Assembly (NCBI GenBank): GCA_038532435.1
Contig: JBCBAP010000046.1
Location: forward strand, 1 to 28,443
Direction: 5' to 3'
Length of the DNA stretch: 28,443 nucleotides
Source: JBCBAP01 sp038532435
Lineage (GTDB): Bacteria; Pseudomonadota; Alphaproteobacteria; Rhodobacterales; Rhodobacteraceae
Shown here: in pieces, positions 22,662-28,443 of the stretch
How the letters are laid out: the number at the start of each line of letters is the position of its first letter
Position numbering within the stretch: position 1 is the first letter of the stretch
Notes under the pieces: generated by a model
The model's input: the letters and a program-made list of their open reading frames with translations, nothing else
The model's database searches: none
Told to the model about the DNA's origin: nothing
Made by a program: the position numbers and the translations under genes

Positions 22662-23474
22662 TCAGAGCCCGTAACGTGCCCAGAGGGCGCGATCGTTGAC
22701 GGATGCGAGCAGCTCTGCTGCCCCGGGCGCGCCGAGGCGCTGGAAAAGCGATTTGCGGGGGGTGGCGACGGAAAACCGGGTCTTGTCCCCGAACTTCTCC
22801 TTCATCACCGGGACGAGATGGCCGATGCCGTCGATCAGCCCGACCTCCTGCGCCTTTTCGCCCACCCAGACTTCACCTGTGAAGAGGTCCCGGTCGTCCG
22901 ACAGCCGGTCACCCCTGCGGTCGGTGATCTGGGTTTTGAAGTTATCGTGGATGACCGCCTGGATCGCCTTGAGCCGTTCCACGTCCTCCGCCCTCTCGGG
23001 CCGGAACGGATCGAGCATCGACTTGTCCTCGCCGGCGGTGTGGACCCGCCGCTCGATCCCGTACCGGGCGATGAACTCATCGAGGCCGAAAGAGGCGGAA
23101 ATCACACCGATGGATCCGATGATCGAGTTCGCATCCGCGTAGATGTGATCTGCCGCGGAGGCGAGCCAATAGCCGCCGGAGCCCGCCACATCCTCGCAAA
23201 AGGCGTAGACGGGCACATCCTTCTCATCCGCGAGCCGCCGGATACGGGCTGCGATGAGCGCGGACTGGGTCGCGGACCCCCCGGGACAATTGATGGCAAG
23301 CGCAACCGCCGCGGGCTTCCCCCGGGTGAAGGCGCGCTCAAGCAACGGAGCCACGGACATGTCGTTGAGCATGCCGCGGCCGATACCGCCGGTGCTGATC
23401 GCACCCTCGAGGCGGACAACGGAAACGACCGGATCACGGCGCAGCCGGGACCGGATATTGGACAACATCATCAT
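22662..23474 (-). CDS. S49-family serine peptidase (SppA/SohB-like)
   Basis: This 270-residue serine protease is of the signal-peptide-peptidase A type. The Ser-Lys dyad is visible: S99 in DVAGSGGYWLASAAD and K151 in GEDKSMLDPF. INCPGGS (61-67) forms the oxyanion-side loop, and SIIGSIGVI (117-125) is also typical. The length matches the short, half-size forms that assemble as rings. It shows no membrane segment or signal, which is unusual; membrane association might come from the coupled small protein downstream. I prefer the ATG at 23474, with AGGTG about 6 bases upstream, over the GTG at 23483, which would add three residues. It is divergent from the YdcH-like gene. Confidence 0.9.
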   Translation of the reverse strand: MMMLSNIRSRLRRDPVVSVVRLEGAISTGGIGRGMLNDMSVAPLLERAFTRGKPAAVALAINCPGGSATQSALIAARIRRLADEKDVPVYAFCEDVAGSGGYWLASAADHIYADANSIIGSIGVISASFGLDEFIARYGIERRVHTAGEDKSMLDPFRPERAEDVERLKAIQAVIHDNFKTQITDRRGDRLSDDRDLFTGEVWVGEKAQEVGLIDGIGHLVPVMKEKFGDKTRFSVATPRKSLFQRLGAPGAAELLASVNDRALWARYGL

Positions 23475-23580
23475 GCGGTACACCTAGCCATCGCCCTCGC
23501 CCCACACAACCATGCTGTTTTCATGCTGCGGGAACATTGTTACGCTGATGCAACGCGAATGACAGGAAGACCCTTCGGCG

Positions 23581-23799
23581 ATGCAGGACATGACCCGGCT
23601 CGACAGACGAGAGGTGCTGCGCATCGAGCTCGACACCCTGCGCGGGGAGCATCGGGATCTCGATGAGGCCATCGGTGCGCTCGACGCGACGGGCCGGGGG
23701 GACGCGCTCACGCTCCGCCGATTGAAAAAGAAGAAACTCCTGCTCAAGGACCGGATCGCAAAGATCGAGGACGAGCTCACGCCGGACATCATCGCCTGA
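23581..23799 (+). CDS. YdcH/DUF465-family small protein
   Basis: This 72-residue, highly charged, probably all-helical protein has the DUF465 hallmark LRRLKKKKLLLKDRIAKIEDEL near residues 45-66. Members are short coiled-coil hairpins common in alphaproteobacteria; the function is not established. GGAAG stands 11 bases before the ATG. An in-frame ATG nine bases later would remove three residues. It stands alone between the divergent peptidase gene and purE. Confidence 0.85.
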   Translation: MQDMTRLDRREVLRIELDTLRGEHRDLDEAIGALDATGRGDALTLRRLKKKKLLLKDRIAKIEDELTPDIIA

Positions 23800-23844
23800 T
23801 CGGATCGGGGCTTTCTGCCAGGTCCTCCTCTCCCCCCTTCACGC

Positions 23845-23872
23845 TTGCAGCCGATCCCGCTCCGGCTATAGT
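23845..23872 (+). promoter_or_regulatory. Candidate purE promoter
   Basis: TTGCAG (23845-23850), a spacer of 16 bases and TATAGT (23867-23872) form a good sigma-70-type promoter. Transcription would start near 23879, leaving a leader of about 30 bases, too short for a purine riboswitch. Confidence 0.55.
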
Positions 23873-23910
23873 CCGACGCTCAGTTTGCAGGACGTCCGAG
23901 GGCCGCACCC

Positions 23911-24399
23911 ATGACCACTCCTCCTATCGGCATCATCATGGGCAGCCAGTCGGACTGGCCGACCATGCGCAACGCGGCGGACGTGCTGGACGATCTTGGC
24001 ATCGCCTATGAGAGCCGCATCGTTTCCGCCCATCGCACACCGGACCGGCTTTGGGACTATGGCCAGTCGGCGGAGGAGCGCGGGCTCAAGGCGATCATCG
24101 CAGGTGCCGGGGGTGCCGCTCACCTGCCCGGCATGATGGCCTCCAAGACCATCGTGCCGGTGATCGGTGTGCCGGTTCAGTCGAAGGCGCTCAATGGCGT
24201 CGACAGCCTCTACTCCATCGTCCAGATGCCCCCCGGCTACCCGGTCGCCACCATGGCAATCGGAGCTCCGGGAGCCCGCAATGCAGGTCTGATGGCTGCG
24301 CAGATGCTGGCCATGTCGGATGGCGATCTCGCGAAACGGTTGCACGACTGGCGCGCGGCCCTCAGCGCCTCAATCCCGGTCAAGCCCAGCGATGACTGA
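23911..24399 (+). CDS. purE: N5-carboxyaminoimidazole ribonucleotide mutase
   Basis: It moves the carboxyl group of N5-CAIR to C4, giving CAIR, in purine synthesis. The 162-residue class I PurE shows GSQSDW (11-16), the catalytic histidine H41 in SAHRTP, and AGAGGAAHLPGM (64-75). It acts directly after PurK, whose gene overlaps its last 8 bases, so translation is coupled. The C-terminus is full length. Confidence 0.97.
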   Translation: MTTPPIGIIMGSQSDWPTMRNAADVLDDLGIAYESRIVSAHRTPDRLWDYGQSAEERGLKAIIAGAGGAAHLPGMMASKTIVPVIGVPVQSKALNGVDSLYSIVQMPPGYPVATMAIGAPGARNAGLMAAQMLAMSDGDLAKRLHDWRAALSASIPVKPSDD

Positions 24400-25459
24400 G
24401 CCGCTCGCTCCCTGCAGCACCATCGGCATCCTTGGCGGAGGTCAGCTCGGACGGATGCTGAGCGTCGCCGCGAGCCGGATGGGGCTGGCATGCCATATCT
24501 ACGAGCCCGCCACCGGCTGCCCCGCCAGCCAGGTCGCGGCACACTGCACAACCGCCGCCTATGAGGATGACGCGGCCCTCGAGGCCTTCGCCCGGAGCGT
24601 CGATGTCGTCACCTACGAGTTCGAGAATGTGCCGACCGCGGCGCTCGACCGGATCGAGGCGATTGTCCCGATACGTCCGGGCCGCCGCGCCCTCGCCGTG
24701 TCCCAGGACCGGGTGGATGAGAAGGACTTTCTGAGCGGGCTTGGCCTCGCGACTGCACCCTATGCCGCGGTCTCGTCGCTCGATGAGCTGAAGGCCGAGC
24801 TGGAGCGGATCGGCACACCCGCGATACTCAAGACCCGCCGCTTCGGATATGACGGCAAAGGGCAGGCCCGCCTCGACGACCCGTCCGGGGCGGAGGCCGC
24901 CTTCGATGCCATCGCAGGCGCCCCGTCTGTGCTGGAAGGGTTCGTGGATTTCTCCCTCGAGATCTCGGTTATCGGGGCCCGAGGGCTCGATGGTGCGGTG
25001 GTCTGCTTCGATCCCGGCGCCAACGAACACCGGGACGGCATTCTGCATCGCACGACGGTGCCCGCGCCGATCCCCTCTCGCCTGCGGACGGATGCGATTA
25101 TCCTCGCGGGCCGCATCCTGAACGCGCTCGACTACGTGGGCGTGCTGGGCGTCGAGCTCTTCGTCACACCCGCCGGACTGGTGGTGAACGAGATCGCACC
25201 CCGGGTGCACAATTCAGGTCACTGGACCCAGAATGCCTGCCTCACCGACCAGTTCGAACAGCACATGCGCGCCGTGGCGGGATGGCCCCTCGGCGACGGC
25301 AGCCGCCACGCGGATGCGCAGATGCTCAATCTGATCGGGGATGAGATGGACCGGTGGGAGGAGCTCGCCAGCGAGGGCGCGCTCCACCTTTATGGCAAGG
25401 GCGAAAGTCGCCCGGGGCGTAAGATGGGTCACCTCAACCGCATCACGCCACGAAGCTGA
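24392..25459 (+). CDS. purK: 5-(Carboxyamino)imidazole ribonucleotide synthase
   Basis: This ATP-grasp enzyme carboxylates aminoimidazole ribonucleotide with bicarbonate and ATP, making the substrate of PurE. The 355-residue product shows the N-terminal GILGGGQLGRML (12-23), ATP-grasp pieces ILKTRRFGYDGKGQ (about 148-161), and the Mg-binding end VNEIAPRVHNSGHWT near residues 263-277. The ATG at 24392 lies 8 bases inside purE. A longer frame from 24320 would overlap purE deeply and lacks family sequence. It converges on the DUF2853 gene with an 18-base gap. Confidence 0.97.
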   Translation: MTEPLAPCSTIGILGGGQLGRMLSVAASRMGLACHIYEPATGCPASQVAAHCTTAAYEDDAALEAFARSVDVVTYEFENVPTAALDRIEAIVPIRPGRRALAVSQDRVDEKDFLSGLGLATAPYAAVSSLDELKAELERIGTPAILKTRRFGYDGKGQARLDDPSGAEAAFDAIAGAPSVLEGFVDFSLEISVIGARGLDGAVVCFDPGANEHRDGILHRTTVPAPIPSRLRTDAIILAGRILNALDYVGVLGVELFVTPAGLVVNEIAPRVHNSGHWTQNACLTDQFEQHMRAVAGWPLGDGSRHADAQMLNLIGDEMDRWEELASEGALHLYGKGESRPGRKMGHLNRITPRS

Positions 25460-25477
25460 CGCCTCGGTCCGGCTGGG

Positions 25478-25819
25478 TCAGCCGTAGACCGCTTCCTTGC
25501 CGAAATGCTTCGTGAGCATGTAGTAGATCACCGCGCGGTATTTGTTGCGGTTGGACTTGCCGTAAGTCTCGACCACGGAATTGATGGCGTCCATCAGCTC
25601 CGGTCCATCGGACATGCCAAGCTTCTTGATCAGGAAGTTGTTCTTGACCGTCTCGAGCTCGCCTGTGTCGCTGCTTGCAACAGTTGAGCTGTCCGCGTTG
25701 TAGATCGACGGGCCGCAGCCGATCGTCACCTTGGTCAACAGGTCCATGTCCGGGGTCATCCCGCACTTGTCCTTCAGATCGGCGGCGTAGACCGCAATGA
25801 GTTCGTCGCGTTTGCTCAT
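25478..25819 (-). CDS. DUF2853-family protein
   Basis: This 113-residue soluble, mainly helical protein without signal or membrane segment is recognised as DUF2853 from MSKRDELIAVYAADLKDKCG, TIGCGPSIYNADSSTV, KNNFLIKKLGM and TYGKSNRNKYRAVIYYMLTKHFG. The function is unknown. GGGAG stands about 5 bases before the ATG. It lies 77 bases downstream of the EamA permease gene on the same strand, so read-through is possible. Confidence 0.88.
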   Translation of the reverse strand: MSKRDELIAVYAADLKDKCGMTPDMDLLTKVTIGCGPSIYNADSSTVASSDTGELETVKNNFLIKKLGMSDGPELMDAINSVVETYGKSNRNKYRAVIYYMLTKHFGKEAVYG

Positions 25820-25896
25820 GGTTCGCTCCCTGTTTCAGCGGATTGGATGGCCCGCCACCCGTCGCGGCCTCACGCTACGCCAGCGCGCACCGCCGA

Positions 25897-26772
25897 TCAA
25901 GATTTTGTGCGCGTGGGGGCCCGGTTCCGCTGTGTTTGGCGGTTTGGTCCAAATGTCGCCAGCAGAACACCGCCGATCACCAGAACAGATGCGATCGCGA
26001 AGCGCAGGGTGAGCGGCTCGCCCAGGATCGCCGCCCCTCCGGTGAGCGCAATGATCGGCACGGTCAGCTGCGCGACGGCTGCGAGGCTCGCCTCCAGCCG
26101 CGGCAGCACCGCGTACCACAGGCTGTAGCCGAGGCCGGAGGCAAGAGCTCCAGACGCCACGGCCAGCAGAACGCCCGTGGGCGTGATCGTCCCACCCGCG
26201 GACAGGAGGAGCCCGGTCGCGACCGCGACCGGTGTTGCAAGCACGAAGTTCGCGGCCGTCGCCCGCAGCGGATCCGCGGCACCTGCCCCCCGCAGCGAGT
26301 AGAGCCCCCAGGCGATGCCCGCAAGCGCCATTAGCGCGGCCCCCGCGAGCGGAGGAGCCGCGGCCCCGGGCGCGAACATCACGACGAGACCCGCGAGGCC
26401 CAGCGCCGACCCGACCCACCGGGGCCAGCCGGGGACCTGGCCCGCCAGCACCGCGCCCGCGAACATGGTCAGTTGCACCGCGCCGAAGAGGATCAGCGCC
26501 CCTAACCCCGCATCGAGGCTCAAATAGGCAAAGGTAAAGGCCAGCGCATAAACCAGCAGAGCCCCCGCCCCTTGCCCCGACCGGTGCGCCATCACCCGGC
26601 GCACACCACCATCCTGCCCCGCAAGCACCAGCAACAGCGCCGCACCCGACGCAATCCGGATCGCCGCGAACAGGCCTGGGTCAATCTCCCCCCAGGCAAG
26701 CGCCATCCGGGTCAGGACGGAGTTCGCAGCAAAGGCAACCATGGTCAGGGCGACAAAGAGGAAAAGGCGCAT
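25897..26772 (-). CDS. EamA/DMT-family permease
   Basis: This 291-residue inner-membrane protein has about ten hydrophobic helices in two EamA halves. It starts MRLFLFVALTMVAFAANSVLTRMAL, and the second half begins around GAALMALAGIAWGLYSLRG. Members export or import amino acids, purines or other small metabolites; the substrate cannot be told. I chose the ATG at 26772 because the first helix begins there. The open frame continues to 26943, but that extension is Gly/Arg-rich and is formed by repeat copy C. The ribosome site is weak, so expression may be low. Confidence 0.85.
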   Translation of the reverse strand: MRLFLFVALTMVAFAANSVLTRMALAWGEIDPGLFAAIRIASGAALLLVLAGQDGGVRRVMAHRSGQGAGALLVYALAFTFAYLSLDAGLGALILFGAVQLTMFAGAVLAGQVPGWPRWVGSALGLAGLVVMFAPGAAAPPLAGAALMALAGIAWGLYSLRGAGAADPLRATAANFVLATPVAVATGLLLSAGGTITPTGVLLAVASGALASGLGYSLWYAVLPRLEASLAAVAQLTVPIIALTGGAAILGEPLTLRFAIASVLVIGGVLLATFGPNRQTQRNRAPTRTKS

Positions 26773-26844
26773 GCGCCCATCAAGCCCCAGCGCGCCTCCA
26801 AGACAAGCCCAATCCGCTGACAGACCTGCACTTCCGCGCGAGCG

Positions 26845-26997
26845 CCCCTTCTTCTCCGGCCAAAAATATCCCCGCCGGAGGCTGACACCCTCTCGACCTG
26901 CGGAGCCCTGCCGCACGGCCGCGCCAGCCGCACCGGGCGCCAACCGCCCGAAGGGCTCAGGGGAATGCGCCGCAGGCGCTCCTTTCGACAGCAGCCG
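26845..26997 (-). repeat. Dispersed structured repeat, copy C (full, about 153 nt)
   Basis: Read on the minus strand, module 1 (26997 to 26935) has GAAAGGAGC, hairpin GCGCC-TGC-GGCGC, ATTCCCCTG, hairpin GCCC-TTC-GGGC and GGTTGGCGCC. After a 53-base spacer, module 2 (26882 to 26845) has GCCTCCGGCGGGGATATTT, GGCC and GAAGAAGGGG. It fills the gap between the groEL terminator and the EamA gene. Bases outside the two modules do not match copy B. Confidence 0.75.
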
Positions 26998-27003
26998 AAT
27001 GCA

Positions 27004-27031
27004 AAACGGGGGCCGCGACGGGCCCCCGTTT
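27004..27031 (-). terminator. Intrinsic terminator of groEL
   Basis: AAACGGGGGCC (27004-27014) and GGCCCCCGTTT (27021-27031) form an 11-bp stem with a 6-base loop. Read on the minus strand the stem ends in CCCCCGTTTT, giving a short T-run. It lies 24 bases past the groEL stop. Confidence 0.85.
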
Positions 27032-27054
27032 CAGATCGCGTATGCCGGGCTGGC

Positions 27055-28443
<1,389 letters not shown>

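Noticed and set aside
23800..23910. Purine riboswitch upstream of purE
   Set aside because: The gap is short and the likely leader only about 30 bases; no conserved aptamer core is visible.
16719..26997. CRISPR array or insertion sequence as explanation of the repeats
   Set aside because: The three copies are kilobases apart, in mixed orientation, without regular spacers, transposase or target-site duplications.

Overview
The window looks like chromosome of a Rhodobacterales (roseobacter-type) alphaproteobacterium. It is GC-rich throughout. It carries a plant-type glutamate-cysteine ligase, the UbiA/RsmE pair, a DUF2853 protein, a YdcH/DUF465 protein and a GroEL with a Gly/Met tail, and the sequence style of these proteins is what I associate with Rhodobacteraceae. 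This assignment is from recognition, not from a search.

Layout. Bases 1-2746 hold the end of tldD, then gshA and a small membrane protein on the minus strand. Bases 2937-12144 form a solute-uptake block. An Old Yellow Enzyme-type oxidoreductase converges on a GntR-like LacI-family regulator. Divergent from the regulator are two complete sugar-type ABC importers, each ordered ATPase-permease-binding protein. The first has a fused double ATPase. The second has a single-domain ATPase and a binding protein that closely resembles LuxP, the autoinducer-2 receptor of Vibrio. Two identical operators, GTTACGGGTAAC, sit in the divergent promoter region. No sugar kinase, isomerase or LuxQ-type kinase is present, so the substrates are unknown.

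Bases 12194-20311 are housekeeping: rsmE and ubiA (divergent, 10 bp apart), an overlapping three-gene unit (OmpA/BON protein, membrane coiled-coil protein, atypical histidine phosphatase), then pgsA-moaD-moaE and uvrC on the minus strand. Bases 20312-20613 are an AT-richer intergenic region with a perfect DnaA-box sequence. Bases 20614-25819 hold a pteridine-reductase-like SDR, a Ca2+/Na+ antiporter, a tiny membrane protein with four cysteines coupled to an S49 peptidase, a YdcH protein, purE-purK and DUF2853. The window ends with an EamA permease and a groEL cut by the window edge.

The main non-coding result is a structured dispersed repeat, seen in two full copies (about 150 nt) and one partial copy. 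Its small hairpins are conserved while their stem sequences change in a compensating way. The main functional lead is the dual ABC importer locus with the LuxP-like receptor and its apparently matched operator and regulator pair.
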